The notes: generated from the sequence alone by a model not told the origin. DNA of 64,000 nt from Streptomyces capitiformicae (GCF_002214185.1 NZ_CP022161.1:10721947-10785946), one strand, 5' to 3'; positions 16,625 through 26,480 are shown, counted from the stretch's first letter. Numbers and translations are program-made.

Positions 16625-17773
16625 TTGACCAGTTTGCAGCCCACCCCCGAGGACAAGTTCGCCTTCGGCCTGTGGACCGTCGGCTGGCGCGAGCGGGACC
16701 CGTTCGGGGACGCCACCCGCGCGCCCCTGGACCCGGTCCGCACGGTGCACAAGCTGGCCGAACTCGGCGCCTGGGGCGTGACCTTCCACGACGACGACCT
16801 GCTCGCCGTCGAGTCGAACCGAGACGCGGCGATCGCGGCGTTCCGCAAGGCGCTGGACGAGACCGGCCTGGTGGTGCCCACGGCCACGACCGACCTGTTC
16901 AAGGACCCGGTCTTCAAGGACGGCGCCTTCACCTCCAACGACCGTGACGTGCGCCGTCACGCGATGCGCAAGGTGATGCGCAACATCGACCTGGCGGCTG
17001 AACTCGGCGCCCAGACCTACGTGTTCTGGGGCGGCCGGGAGGGCGCGGAGAGCGACGCGGCCAAGGACGTGCGGGTGGCGCTCGACCGTTTCCGCGAGGC
17101 CATCGACTTCCTCGCCGGGTACGTCAAAGAAAAGGACTACGGGCTGCGCTTCGCGCTGGAGCCCAAGCCGAACGAGCCGCGCGGCGACATCCTGCTCCCG
17201 ACCATCGGCCACGCCCTCGGCTTCATCTCCACCCTGGAGCACGCCGACATGGTGGGCCTCAACCCGGAGGTCGGGCATGAGCAGATGGCGGGGCTCAACT
17301 TCGTCCACGGCATCGCGCAGGCGCTGTGGCAGGGCAAGCTCTTCCACATCGACCTCAACGGCCAGCACGGCTCGCGCTACGACCAGGACCTGGTGTTCGG
17401 TCACGGCGACACGAAGAGCGCGTTCTTCCTCGTCGACCTGCTGGAGAGCAGCGGCTGGGACGGCCCGCGCCATTTCGACTACAAGCCCGGGCGCACCGAG
17501 GACGCCGAGGACGTATGGGTCTCCGCCGAGGCGAACATGCGCACCTACCTGATCCTCAAGGAGCGCGCCGCGGCCTTCCGCACCGACCCCGAGGTCCAGG
17601 AGGCCATGCGCGCCTGCCGGATCGACGAGCTCGCGGTGCCCAGCATCGCGGAGGGCGAGAGCTACGACTCGCTGCGCGAGGAGGAGATCGACCTCGACGC
17701 CGCCCGCGCCCGCGGCTACCACTACTCCCGCCTCAACCAGCTCGCGCTCGAGCACATGCTCGGCAAGCGCTGA
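16625..17773 (+). CDS. xylA: xylose isomerase
   Basis: 382 residues, the usual length of the short (class I) actinobacterial xylose isomerase, which converts D-xylose to D-xylulose and D-glucose to D-fructose in the cytoplasm with two Mg/Co ions. Visible active-site residues are His in GVTFHDDDL, Glu and Lys in [12 protein letters not shown], Glu and His in [10 protein letters not shown], Asp pairs in FHIDLNGQ and [11 protein letters not shown], and Asp in FDYKPGR. The TTG start is supported by AGGAG six bases upstream and alignment of [14 protein letters not shown] with the family N terminus. An MFS gene and a GH3 glycosidase follow, suggesting a xylan or hemicellulose locus. Confidence 0.95.
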   Translation: MTSLQPTPEDKFAFGLWTVGWRERDPFGDATRAPLDPVRTVHKLAELGAWGVTFHDDDLLAVESNRDAAIAAFRKALDETGLVVPTATTDLFKDPVFKDGAFTSNDRDVRRHAMRKVMRNIDLAAELGAQTYVFWGGREGAESDAAKDVRVALDRFREAIDFLAGYVKEKDYGLRFALEPKPNEPRGDILLPTIGHALGFISTLEHADMVGLNPEVGHEQMAGLNFVHGIAQALWQGKLFHIDLNGQHGSRYDQDLVFGHGDTKSAFFLVDLLESSGWDGPRHFDYKPGRTEDAEDVWVSAEANMRTYLILKERAAAFRTDPEVQEAMRACRIDELAVPSIAEGESYDSLREEEIDLDAARARGYHYSRLNQLALEHMLGKR

Positions 17774-17806
17774 CATAACGAGGCTCCCGGGTCCGGAAGG
17801 GATGTC

Positions 17807-19300
17807 ATGAGTGGGACGGCAGAAGCGTCCGGAGTCTCCCTCCGCGACGACCGGCCGGGGGCCTCGCAGGTGCCCAAGGGCGCCTGGTTTGTACTCTTCA
17901 CCTTGCTCGCCGCGTCGATGATGGACATGCTCGACGCGACGGCGATGGGCGTCGCAGCGCCGGCGATCAAGCTCGATCTCGGCGCGTCCGACGCGCAGTT
18001 CCAGTGGATCAACATCGGTTATCTGCTGTCGTTCTCGGTGCTGCTGCTGGCCGGCGGCCGCCTCGGCGACATCGTCGGCCGCCGCCGGGTGTTCCTGATC
18101 GGGCTGGCCGGGTTCACGGTGACGTCGGTGGCGTGCGCGGCCGCCCAGAGTCCGGCGGAGCTGATCGTCGCGCGGCTGCTCCAGGGCTGCGCGGCGGCGA
18201 TGATGATCCCCCAGTGCGTCAGCATGATTCGTGAGAGCTTCGGCCAGGAGCACAGTGCGAAGGCGTTCGGGATCTTCTCGCCCTTCATCAGCCTGTCCTC
18301 CGCGCTCGGCCCGATCCTCGGCGGCGCGCTGATCGACTACGCGTCGTGGCGCTGGGTGTTCCTCATCAACCCGCCGGTCTGCGTGGTCGTGTTCTTCTTC
18401 TCGCTTCGGGTGCTGCCCGCGGTGCCGCCCCGGGGCGACAGGCCCAGGCTCGACGTCGTCGGCATGATCCTGTGCTCCCTCGCTGTCGGGCTGTTCGTCT
18501 ACCCGATCATCCAGGGGCGTGAGTACGACTGGGCCTGGTGGACCTTCGCGATGATGATCGCCGCAGCGGGGGTGCTGGCGGTGTTCGCGCTCCACGCCCG
18601 CTCCCGGCGCAGGAGGTCGCTCGACGCGTTCGTCGAGATCTCCCTTTTCCGCAAGCGCTCCTTCTCCGGCGGCACGCTGACCGTCTTCCTGTTCTTCGGC
18701 GCCTGTTCGGGAGCGTTCATCGTCAACCCGCTGCTGCTGCAGCTCTACATCGGGTGGTCGCCGCTGCACGTCGGTCTGACCGGCTCCTGGTGGTCCCTGG
18801 GCACCATGTCCGCGATGGTGGCCGGGCCCCTCCTCGCGCGGCGGCTGCGACCGCGCCAGGTACTGCAGGCCGGTGTGCTGACGCAGGCGGTGGGCATGGT
18901 CCTCGCCGCGCTGACCGTCGCCCTGAATACCAGGGACACCACCCACCCCGGTCCCCACGGCCCGCTCCTGGACACAGGCCTCACCAGCTTCAACCTGGCG
19001 CCGGCGCTGATCGTCTCCGGCATCGGCACCGGTCTGTTCTTCGTGCCCTTCCTGGCCCTTGTCCTCGCGGCCGTCGACAACCGCGAACTCGGCCTGGCCA
19101 ACGGGGCGATCAACTCCCTCCAGCAACTGGGCGGCGCGGTGGCGACAGCCGTCTTCTCGACCGTGATCTTCAACCAGGTCGGGGACGGGACGTCGCCGTA
19201 CACCGCCGGCACGCTCGCCTACGGGCTCTGCGCCTGCCTGCTGGTGGTCACCTGGGCGGCCTCCTTCACCCTCGGGAAGACCACCGACCCCCACGACTGA
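17807..19300 (+). CDS. MFS transporter, DHA2-like (14 TMS)
   Basis: 497 residues starting at ATG 17807 with GGAAGG upstream. About 14 hydrophobic segments are visible. The loop after the second helix has the MFS motif A form GGRLGDIVGRRRVFLIG, and the early segment MMDMLDATAMGVAAPAIK is typical of the DHA2 drug-exporter branch. DHA2 members usually export drugs or metabolites by proton antiport; co-location with xylA and a GH3 enzyme makes a sugar-linked role possible but the sequence favours an exporter. It lies 33 bases after xylA, likely in the same operon. Confidence 0.85.
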   Translation: MSGTAEASGVSLRDDRPGASQVPKGAWFVLFTLLAASMMDMLDATAMGVAAPAIKLDLGASDAQFQWINIGYLLSFSVLLLAGGRLGDIVGRRRVFLIGLAGFTVTSVACAAAQSPAELIVARLLQGCAAAMMIPQCVSMIRESFGQEHSAKAFGIFSPFISLSSALGPILGGALIDYASWRWVFLINPPVCVVVFFFSLRVLPAVPPRGDRPRLDVVGMILCSLAVGLFVYPIIQGREYDWAWWTFAMMIAAAGVLAVFALHARSRRRRSLDAFVEISLFRKRSFSGGTLTVFLFFGACSGAFIVNPLLLQLYIGWSPLHVGLTGSWWSLGTMSAMVAGPLLARRLRPRQVLQAGVLTQAVGMVLAALTVALNTRDTTHPGPHGPLLDTGLTSFNLAPALIVSGIGTGLFFVPFLALVLAAVDNRELGLANGAINSLQQLGGAVATAVFSTVIFNQVGDGTSPYTAGTLAYGLCACLLVVTWAASFTLGKTTDPHD

Positions 19301-19325
19301 CGCCAACCCCGGAAAGGTACCGACG

Positions 19326-19480
19326 ATGCCGATGCCCCCCGCGGTCAACTTATGGACCGTCCGCGACGAGCTGGCCGCGGCGGCCCCCGGGACCCTGCGC
19401 ATCGTCGAACTCCAGACCTGCGTCGGGGACGTCTTCGACACGCTCGCGGAGAGCGCCGTGACCTCGGCCCGGACACCGCG
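19326..19480 (+). pseudogene. stub resembling a TIM-barrel sugar phosphate isomerase/epimerase
   Basis: ATG 19326 follows GGAAAGG. The first residues, AVNLWTVRDELAAAAPGTL, match the start of sugar phosphate isomerase/epimerase proteins, but after about residue 50 the frame becomes Pro/Arg/Thr-rich and loses similarity. Codon 9 is TTA (19350-19352). It probably marks an internal deletion between the MFS gene and the GH3 gene; a short genuine ORF cannot be excluded. Confidence 0.35.
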
Positions 19481-19639
19481 ACACGCCCGCACGGCGGGAC
19501 ACACCCCGACCCGCTCGCGGACACGGCCGACGCCGGCGTCCCGGCCCGACACTCCGCCGCCCCGGCGTCCGCTCGCCCGGTCCCCGGCGTTCCGCCGGCC
19601 CACACCACAGCCGCGCAGGCGAAAGGACGGACAAGACCC

Positions 19640-22028
19640 ATGCCCGAACCGCTCCAGGACGCCGCAGCACAGCCCCTGGCCGATCAGCGCTGGCGGAATC
19701 CCTCGCTGCCCGTGAGTGATCGGGTAGCCGATCTGCTGAGCCGGATGACCATCGAGGAGAAGGTCGGGCAGCTCGGCGCGTACTGGGTGGCGCCGGTGCG
19801 CCCCGGGGAGCCGGTGCTCGCGGTGCCGGAGGGGGCCACCGACCCGCTGCCGCCGCAGCTCGGTGAGGCGGCGGCCGTCGGCCTGGGACAGCTCACCCGG
19901 GTCTACGGCACCGAGCCCGTCCTCCCTGCGCAGGGGCTGGAGCGGCTGCGCCTGCTGCAGAACACCGTGATCGAGGCGAACCGGTTCCGCATCCCCGCGC
20001 TGGTGCATGAGGAGTGCCTCACGGGCCTCCTCTCGTGGACCGCCACCGTCTTCCCCACCCCCCTCGCCTGGGGCGCCACGTTCGACCCCGAACTGGTGGA
20101 GGAGATGGCCACGGCCATCGGCGGCGTGCTGCGCTGTATCGGCGCCCAGGTGGGCCTGGCGCCCGTCCTCGACGTCACGCGGGACTACCGCTTCGGCCGC
20201 ACCGAGGAGACGATCGGGGACGACCCCTATCTCGTCGGCATCATCGGCTCCGCCTACGTCCGCGGGCTGGAGAGCACCGGGACAGTGGCCACGCTCAAGC
20301 ACTTCGCCGGGTACTCGGCGGCCGCCACCGCCGGACGGAACATGGCGCCCGTCACCTGCGGGCCCCGCGAAGTTCGCCGACGTGATCCTGGAGCCGTTCG
20401 TCGCCGGTGTACGGCTGGGCGGGAGCCGGTCCGTGATGGTCGCCCAGAACAACGTCGACGGCGTCCCGGCCAGCGCGGACCGGCATCTGCTCACCGATCT
20501 GCTCCGCGGCGAGATGGGCTTCACCGGCGTCGTCCAGGCCGACTACTTCGGCATCTGGAACCTCAAGCACGAGCACGGCGTGGCCGCCGGACGCGGGGAC
20601 GCCGCCGCGCTGGCTCTGGAGGCCGGCGTCGACATGGAACTGCCCACCATCCACTGCTACGGCCCGCCGCTGATCGAGATGGTGCGCGAGGGACGGGTCG
20701 CCGAGGAGCTGGTGGACCGGGCGGCGTCCCGGGTACTCGCGCTCAAGTGCGAACTCGGCATGCTGGACGAGGCATGGAAGGACGAGTTCGATGCCCTCGC
20801 TGCCCTGGAGCCCGGCGGCCTCGACCCGCCCGAGCACCGGGCTCTCGCCCGCCGGCTCGCCGAGGAGTCCGTGGTGCTGCCGGCCAACGACGGCGTCCTC
20901 CCGCTGCGCGAGCGTCGCTCCGTCGCCCTGGTCGGACCGCTGGTTGAGCAGCCGGAGGCCATGCTCGGCTGTTACGCCTTCGCCAACCACAACTCCCTGG
21001 ACTTCCTCGACGAGATGTCGGCGCGCGCGGGCATGGAATCGGGAGTGCGGATCCAGACCCTCGGCGACGCCCTGGCCGAGGAACTGCCGGACGCGAAGAT
21101 CCAGGTGACGGCAGCCGGCGACCTCAAGGTCACCCGCGACGAGGACATCGCCGCCGTCGTGGCCGTGGTGCGCGACGCGGACGCGTGCGTGCTGACGCTC
21201 GGCGACCGCGCGGGCCTCTTCGGCATCGACGGGCGCACCTCTGGCGAGGGCTGCGACGCCGAGACCGTGGCCCTGCCCGGCCGGCAGGCCGAACTCGCGA
21301 AGGTGGTGCTGGACACCGGGACACCCACCGTCCTGCTGATAATCTCCGGCCGCCCCTACACCTTGGAGGGCCTGGCCGAGCGGGCGGCGGCCGTCGTGCA
21401 AGCGTTCTTCCCCGGCGAGGAGGGGGCGGGCGCCATCGCCGGCATCTTGTCCGGCCGGGTGGAGCCGTCCGGACGGCTGCCGGTCAGCATCCCCCGCCAC
21501 GCGGGCGGCCACGAGGGGACCTACCTGCACGCGAGGACCGCCGGCCCCACCATGATGAGCGCCCTCGACTCCACGCCGCTGTATCCGTTCGGGCACGGGC
21601 TCACCTGGACCACCTTCGCGTACTCCGGCCTCGACATGGACTCCGAGGTGATCGCGACCGACGGCATCGTGCAGATCGGCGTCACCGTACGCAACGACGG
21701 TGAACGGGCCGGCACCGAGGTGGTCCAGCTCTACCTGTCCGACCCGGTCGCCTCGGCGGTGCGTCCCGTCCGCTGGCTCGCCGGATGGGCCAGAGTGCGG
21801 CTGGACGCGGGCCGGTCGGCCCGCGTCGAGTTCGCTGTCCACGCCGACCGGGTCTCCTTCACCGGGAAGGACCTCCGGCGCATCGTGGAGTCCGGGGAGA
21901 TCGGTGTGGAGGTCGGCCGGTCCTGCGCCGACCTGCCGCTGCGCGGTTCGTACCGGATCGAGAGCCCGGAGCGGGTTCTCGGAATGGACCGGGTGCTCAC
22001 CGTGCCGGTGACCGTACGGCCGCTGTAG
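19640..22028 (+). pseudogene. GH3 beta-glucosidase/beta-xylosidase, one-base frameshift
   Basis: A GH3 glycosidase of about 795 residues read in two frames. From ATG 19640 (MPEPLQDAAAQPLADQRW) the frame covers RVADLLSRMTIEEKVGQLG, HEECLTG and TLKHFAGYSAAATAGRN. After GPRE the reading frame moves by +1 (an extra A at 20370-20371 in CGCGAAGTTCGCC) and continues as FADVILEPFVAGVRLGGSRS. The catalytic nucleophile Asp lies in VVQADYFGIWNLKHEHG; the C-terminal GH3 domain (LGDRAGLFGIDGRTSGEG) and the fibronectin-like domain (YPFGHGLTWTTFAYS, VRNDGERAGTEVVQLYL) are intact. There is no signal peptide, so it is cytoplasmic and would process imported xylo- or gluco-oligosaccharides. Either recently inactivated or a sequencing error. 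Confidence 0.8.
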
Positions 22029-22960
22029 GCGGACGCCGCGGCACAGGCGGAGGCACACAGGAACAAGCCCAGGCCACGGTCGGCGGCCGACCGGAACCGC
22101 AGGGTGCCGTCGGTGTAGAGCGACCAGAGCTGGTTGGCGCCGCCGCTGCAGCTCCAGATCTGGGCGGCGGTCCCGTCGGCCGTGCTGGCGCCGTTGACGT
22201 CCATGCACTTGACGGCGATGCCCGACTGCACGGGGGCGGGGGCGGGTGCGGGGTTCCTCAGCCACCCGGCGCTGTCCGCGGTCTGGACGCCGCGGTGGAA
22301 GGCGTCGGCCATCTTCTGGTAGCCCGAGTCGTTGGGATGCAGGGTGTCGTCCAGGTCGGCCGTGGTCAGGCTGCTCATGTCGACGAACGCGACGCGCTTG
22401 CCCGCGGCCTGTGCCTCGCTCACGATCCGGGGGATGGCCTGGTTGTACGCGGCCCGGTACTGCTCCTCCGAGCCGCTGGTGGACACAACGAGGGAGGCCA
22501 CGAGGACGGTCGCGTCGGGGGCGGCGGCGGTGATCTGGTTGACCAGCGACTTCAGCCGGTCGGTGGCCGTGGAGACCTGATAGGACTCGTTGAGGTCGTT
22601 GGTTCCGATCATCAGCGTCACGACGTTGGGCCGGTAGCGGGTCAGCGGAGGTTCTGCGAGTGCGGCGATCTGGTGGATCTTGTATCCGGGGTGGCCTTGG
22701 TTGTCGGGGTCGGACATCGAACCGCCCCGCACCGTGCCCACGAAGTCCAGCGGATGGCCGTCCGCCGCGAGCCTGTTCCACAACGGCCCCCGGTAGCCGT
22801 TGCCCGTGCTGCTTCCCACACCCCACGTGATCGAGTCACCCAACGGCATGACCCGCAAAGGCGTGTCGGAGGCGGCGGAGGCAGGCGTCACGCCTGTCGC
22901 TGTCACCCCGAGCGCGGCGGCGACAAGCGAGATCAGCGGACGAAGCCAAGGCTTTCTCAT
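21731..22960 (-). CDS. secreted SGNH/GDSL hydrolase with damaged C-terminal ricin-type domain
   Basis: ATG 22960 follows AGAGGA and starts a signal peptide (MRKPWLRPLISLVAAALGV, cleavage near ASAA). The catalytic domain shows the GDSL serine block MPLGDSITWG, the Asn block MIGTNDL and the His/Asp block DDTLHPNDSGYQKMA. After a Pro/Ala linker a ricin-B (beta-trefoil) domain begins (IAVKCMDVNGASTADGTAAQ, QLWSLYTDGTLRF), then decays near 22090. The remaining roughly 115 residues are antisense to the GH3 gene, overlapping it by about 300 bases. The hydrolase domain (esterase or acetylxylan esterase-like) seems intact. The carbohydrate-binding domain has evidently been cut by a deletion. Confidence 0.75.
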   Translation of the reverse strand: MRKPWLRPLISLVAAALGVTATGVTPASAASDTPLRVMPLGDSITWGVGSSTGNGYRGPLWNRLAADGHPLDFVGTVRGGSMSDPDNQGHPGYKIHQIAALAEPPLTRYRPNVVTLMIGTNDLNESYQVSTATDRLKSLVNQITAAAPDATVLVASLVVSTSGSEEQYRAAYNQAIPRIVSEAQAAGKRVAFVDMSSLTTADLDDTLHPNDSGYQKMADAFHRGVQTADSAGWLRNPAPAPAPVQSGIAVKCMDVNGASTADGTAAQIWSCSGGANQLWSLYTDGTLRFRSAADRGLGLFLCASACAAASAYSGRTVTGTVSTRSIPRTRSGLSIRYEPRSGRSAQDRPTSTPISPDSTMRRRSFPVKETRSAWTANSTRADRPASSRTLAHPASQRTGRTAEATGSDR

Positions 22961-23606
22961 GCAGGCGTCCTCTGCGAGTGAGTGATGAAACATCGGGGCT
23001 GATCGCCGTTCGTGGGTCAGTAACTCGGCCGTCGTGCCCTGTTGTTGGCGTCGGCGGCCGCCTGACGCACTGGCAGAACGGCGTGGATGGGCGGCTCGGC
23101 CCGAACGGGCCTCACAAGCGCATCCGTATAGATACCACGATCTTGGCTGGAACATCCCATGAATGCCCAGAAATCGAGGATCGGGGGCACGTGGGCGAGT
23201 TCTGCCCTGTTTCGCACCAAGGACGCTGCTCCTGCGATTTGTTCGCCGCCCTCTCCCTCGCTGATCGGCCCGCGAACATCCTATGTCTGGTTGTACGGGC
23301 CGCCGCCATCGCGCAGTGCCGGCTGCGTCGCAGGCACCGGCGCACCCTGGTCGACGGCTTTGGCTGGTACGGGATCTCGGTGCACGGGACGGGAAGGTCG
23401 CCGTACGTGGTCATCGTCAGGCTGAGCACTCCGCCCGCCGCGGGCCAGGGCGCGGGCGGCCACGGCGTCGAGCGCGGGAGGCCGCCAGACGCACGAGCTC
23501 GCTATATGTGACTCAACAGCCTGTGACGACTTGCGGTTAAGGCCTTAATCACTCAATCTAACCCAGCGAGGGCGGCCGGGACGGCCGCCGGGTGAGGAAA
23601 GATCAG
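22961..23606. other. intergenic region, no gene supported
   Basis: About 640 bases between the divergent GDSL hydrolase and the Tat-signal stub. Several short frames exist on both strands without ribosome sites or recognisable motifs. It must contain the hydrolase promoter on the minus strand. Confidence 0.3.
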
Positions 23607-23756
23607 ATGCCAGATGCCTTCGACGGCACCTCTGAAGGGCCCGTGGGTAGCCCGCCGCTCCGACGGACGTTCCTGGCCGCGGCCGCTGCCGGCCCCCTCT
23701 TAGTGGCCTGTGTCGGCACGGCCGCCCGGGCCGCGACCGGCCACCCCCGGTGCTGA
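23607..23756 (+). pseudogene. Tat signal peptide stub of a lost secreted protein
   Basis: A 49-codon frame preceded by GAGGAAAG. It encodes a twin-arginine leader (PPLRRTFLAAAAAGPLLVAC, ending near AARA) followed by only six residues before TGA. Codon 32 is TTA (23700-23702). The mature part of the protein is missing, so this is best read as the 5' remnant of an exported enzyme. It is too short to have been picked up as an ordinary gene. Confidence 0.5.
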
Positions 23757-23980
23757 TGGCCACTGCCGTGTTGAACTGGCGGGTGTTCACCGGAATGGGT
23801 GTCTGACGGCTCGACCAGCACGCCGATCGCGGCACAAGAATGGTCGAGGCCAAGTAGGGCTCTTTTTACGTCAAGTTCCGTATTCTTTCGCGACCGGCGC
23901 CGTATCAGGTGAGGACGCTGGGTCCTCACGACCTCGCGAGTGCCGGGCGCGAGTGCGTCACATGAACAAGAGGGGAAGCG

Positions 23981-25318
23981 GTGGAGGCGACGATTTCACG
24001 GGTGCGGCAGGGCACCATACCTCCGGTCGTTGCGGCGCGGTGGGCGCTGTGGACGTTTGTCATCGTAAACTTGGTGATCGTCGAGGTTCTGTTTTTCACC
24101 GCCGGGACCGGGGGGAACGGGGTGCTCACGGTCGCCAAGTTCTTCGGCATGCACGCCGCCGTGCTGCTGCTGTTCCAGCTGTTGCTGGTGGCCCGGCTGC
24201 CGTGGCTCGACCGCCGTATCGGCATGGACCGGTTGACGGTGTGGCACCGGTGGGTCGGCTTCACCTTGCTGTGGACCGTCCTCACCCACGCCGTGCTGAT
24301 AGTGCTCGGCTACGCCAGGCTCGATGACGCGTCGATGACGAAGACGTTCTTTGCACTGGCCGGCGTGCCGGCCTCCTTGTTCGGGATGTGCGCCGCGGCG
24401 ATCGTCGTCGTGGTCGCCGCGGTCTCCGCCCGGAAGGTGAGGCAGCGGCTGCGGTACGAGACGTGGCACGGCGTGCACCTGCTGCTGTACCTGGCGCTGG
24501 GGCTGGTGTTTGTCCACCAGTTGCAGGAGCCCACCACCTTCAAGTCCTCCGCGCTGGCGATGACCTACTGGTGGATCCTGTGGCTGTTCGCGTTCGGTGC
24601 CCTGGTCACGGGGCGGATCGTGATGCCTCTGTGGCGCAACGCCTATCACCGGTTCGAGGTCACGGCGGTGGTGCCGGAGTCGGACGACGTGGTGTCGGTG
24701 CACGTCACCGGCCGCCACCTCGACAGGCTGCCGGCCCGGGCGGGCCAGTTCTGCATCTGGCGCTTCCCCGGGCACAACCACTGGTGGCTGGCCAATCCGT
24801 TCTCGCTGTCGGCAGCACCCGACGGCCGCACGCTGCGCCTGACCGCCAAGGCGGTCGGCAGCACCAGCGCCGGCCTGCGTAACCTCCCCATCGGGAGCCG
24901 CGCGTTCGTCGAGGGGCCGTACGGGGCGTTCACCTCCTTGCACCGCACGCGGCCCGGCGCCCTGCTGATCGCCGGAGGGGTGGGGATCACGCCGATTCGC
25001 TCCCTGCTGGAGGAGGAAACGGCCGGCGACGTGGTCGTGCTCTACCGGGCGCGCAGCGAGAGCGCCGCCGTGCTGGTCGACGAGGTCCGGTCCCTGGTCG
25101 CGGACCGCGGCGGGCAGCTGCACCTGCTCACCGGCCCCGCGGGGGAGGGGAGCTCGCCTTTCGAGCCGGACAGTCTCCGTGCCCTGGTTCCCGACATCAC
25201 CGAACGCGACGTGTACGTCTGCGGCCCGCCCGGGATGACCTCGGCCGTGCTCGGCGCCCTGCGCGGGCTGAACGTTCCCCAACAGCAAGTGCACGCCGAG
25301 CGGTTCGGCCTGGCCTGA
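23981..25318 (+). CDS. ferric-reductase-like transmembrane flavoprotein (ferredoxin reductase-type)
   Basis: 445 residues from GTG 23981. The N-terminal half has six hydrophobic helices with haem-ligand-type His residues (RLTVWHRWVGFTLLW, LTHAVLIVLGY, YETWHGVHLLLYLAL, LVFVHQL), the ferric reductase domain. The C-terminal half is a ferredoxin-NADP reductase module: an FAD-binding ANPFSLSAAP, an NAD(P)-binding LLIAGGVGITPIRSLLEE and the terminal YVCGPPGMTSAVLGAL. It should pass electrons from NAD(P)H via FAD and haem across the membrane to an extracytoplasmic acceptor such as ferric iron or oxygen. No partner gene is adjacent. It is followed by a strong hairpin. Confidence 0.85.
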   Translation: MEATISRVRQGTIPPVVAARWALWTFVIVNLVIVEVLFFTAGTGGNGVLTVAKFFGMHAAVLLLFQLLLVARLPWLDRRIGMDRLTVWHRWVGFTLLWTVLTHAVLIVLGYARLDDASMTKTFFALAGVPASLFGMCAAAIVVVVAAVSARKVRQRLRYETWHGVHLLLYLALGLVFVHQLQEPTTFKSSALAMTYWWILWLFAFGALVTGRIVMPLWRNAYHRFEVTAVVPESDDVVSVHVTGRHLDRLPARAGQFCIWRFPGHNHWWLANPFSLSAAPDGRTLRLTAKAVGSTSAGLRNLPIGSRAFVEGPYGAFTSLHRTRPGALLIAGGVGITPIRSLLEEETAGDVVVLYRARSESAAVLVDEVRSLVADRGGQLHLLTGPAGEGSSPFEPDSLRALVPDITERDVYVCGPPGMTSAVLGALRGLNVPQQQVHAERFGLA

Positions 25319-25403
25319 GCCGCCGCCTCCGGCGGTATCCGGCTCTAGACTGAAGAGGAGAGGGGAGGGGCGCGGCCGGACAGAGCCCTCCTCAAGGGCA
25401 CCG

Positions 25404-25441
25404 AGGCTGCATGCAAAGCGCCGAGCGCCTGCATGCAGCCT
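25404..25441 (+). terminator. 12-bp stem hairpin between the reductase gene and trpC
   Basis: AGGCTGCATGCA (25404-25415) and TGCATGCAGCCT (25430-25441) are perfect reverse complements around a 14-base loop, followed by TTGGGT. It sits 86 bases after the reductase stop and 254 bases before trpC, so it probably ends the reductase transcript. Confidence 0.65.
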
Positions 25442-25577
25442 TTGGGTCCAGGTGCGCGCCCATGGCTTCGTGGATGGCCGCCGACAGGCGGCCGTGGTCG
25501 TCAGGTCCGGGATCACGACACTTCACGGATCATCCGCGAGAGGTTCAACTTCCGCGCCGCGTGGCAGGCCGGTGCGC

Positions 25578-25694
25578 ATGCCATGGTCGAACCGAATTGC
25601 CTTCTTCTGAGCACGACTTGGACGTGGGTGATGCACGGCCGCACCCAAGCCGGGGAACGTGCGGAGCGGCAGACAGTTCGACAAGGAGAGAACA
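25578..25694 (+). promoter_or_regulatory. possible leader region of trpC
   Basis: Directly upstream of trpC there is a ten-codon frame from ATG 25578 containing one Trp, and an overlapping frame from ATG 25583 with Trp-x-Trp (TTWTWVMHG). TGGGTG and CACCCA can pair just after the Trp codons. This resembles an attenuation leader in outline, but neither frame has a good ribosome site and the longer one runs into trpC. Weak candidate. Confidence 0.2.
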
Positions 25695-26480
25695 ATGAGC
25701 GTTCTTGATGGGATCCTCGCGGGAGTTCGCGAAGACTTGGAAGAGCGTAAGCGTGCGACGCCGTTGGCGGAGCTGCGCTCCCGGGCGGCGGACGCGGCAC
25801 CCGCGCTCGACCCACTGCCCGCGTTCCGGGCGCCCGGGGTGTCCATCATCGCCGAGGTGAAGCGAAAGAGCCCCAGCAAGGGTGCGCTGGCAGACATCCC
25901 CGACCCCGCGTCCCTCGCGGCCCAGTACGCGGCCGGCGGTGCCGCTGCGATCAGCGTGCTGACCGAGAGCAGGCGTTTCGGCGGCTCTCTCGCCGATCTG
26001 GACGCCGTACGTGCCAGGGTCGACGTGCCCGTCCTGCGCAAGGACTTCATCGTCGACCCCTACCAGCTGTGGGAAGCCCGCGCACACGGCGCCGATCTTG
26101 CGCTTCTCATGGTCGTGTCGCTGGACGACGGCCAACTCGCCGACCTGATGGGGCTGTGCAAGGAGTTGGGTCTCACGCCGCTCGTGGAGGCGCATACGGC
26201 CGACGAGGTGCGGCGCGCCGCTGCCGCGGGAGCCGAGCTCCTCGGCATCAACGCGCGGGACCTGACAACGCTGGATGTGGATCGCGGTGTGTTCGCCGAC
26301 CTTGTGACAGCCATCCCGGAAGGCACGGTGAAAGTCGCGGAGTCCGGAGTGACGGGCCCGAAGGACGTGGCTGAGTACCGCGGTTGGGGAGCCGACGTGG
26401 TACTGGTCGGCGAGGCACTGGTCCGCTCGGGGGACCCGAGCACCGCCGTGCGCGAGTTCATCGAGGCGGCCGGAGCGTAA
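25695..26480 (+). CDS. trpC: indole-3-glycerol phosphate synthase
   Basis: 261 residues from ATG 25695 with AAGGAGAG upstream; the frame open from 25659 is not needed. It closes the indole ring in tryptophan synthesis, converting CdRP to indole-3-glycerol phosphate. Family landmarks are [13 protein letters not shown] (catalytic Lys), [35 protein letters not shown] (catalytic Lys), [27 protein letters not shown] and KVAESGV. In streptomycetes trpC normally lies beside trpB and trpA; here neither is adjacent, so this may be an additional or relocated copy. It is convergent with the GH43 gene. Confidence 0.95.
   Translation: MSVLDGILAGVREDLEERKRATPLAELRSRAADAAPALDPLPAFRAPGVSIIAEVKRKSPSKGALADIPDPASLAAQYAAGGAAAISVLTESRRFGGSLADLDAVRARVDVPVLRKDFIVDPYQLWEARAHGADLALLMVVSLDDGQLADLMGLCKELGLTPLVEAHTADEVRRAAAAGAELLGINARDLTTLDVDRGVFADLVTAIPEGTVKVAESGVTGPKDVAEYRGWGADVVLVGEALVRSGDPSTAVREFIEAAGA

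Noticed and set aside
16619..20524. 1301-codon open frame on the minus strand opposite xylA, MFS and GH3
   Set aside because: It is Arg/Gly/His-rich antisense sequence produced by the GC-biased third positions of the + strand genes; no motif or ribosome site.
20352..22826. 824-codon minus frame across GH3 and the lipase
   Set aside because: It covers two real genes in the wrong phase and contains no recognisable domain.
25404..25441. riboswitch or T-box before trpC
   Set aside because: A single perfect hairpin about 250 bases upstream without conserved riboswitch elements; better read as the terminator of the preceding gene.
26069..26374. Arg-rich frame on the + strand inside trpC
   Set aside because: Shadow of trpC in another phase.
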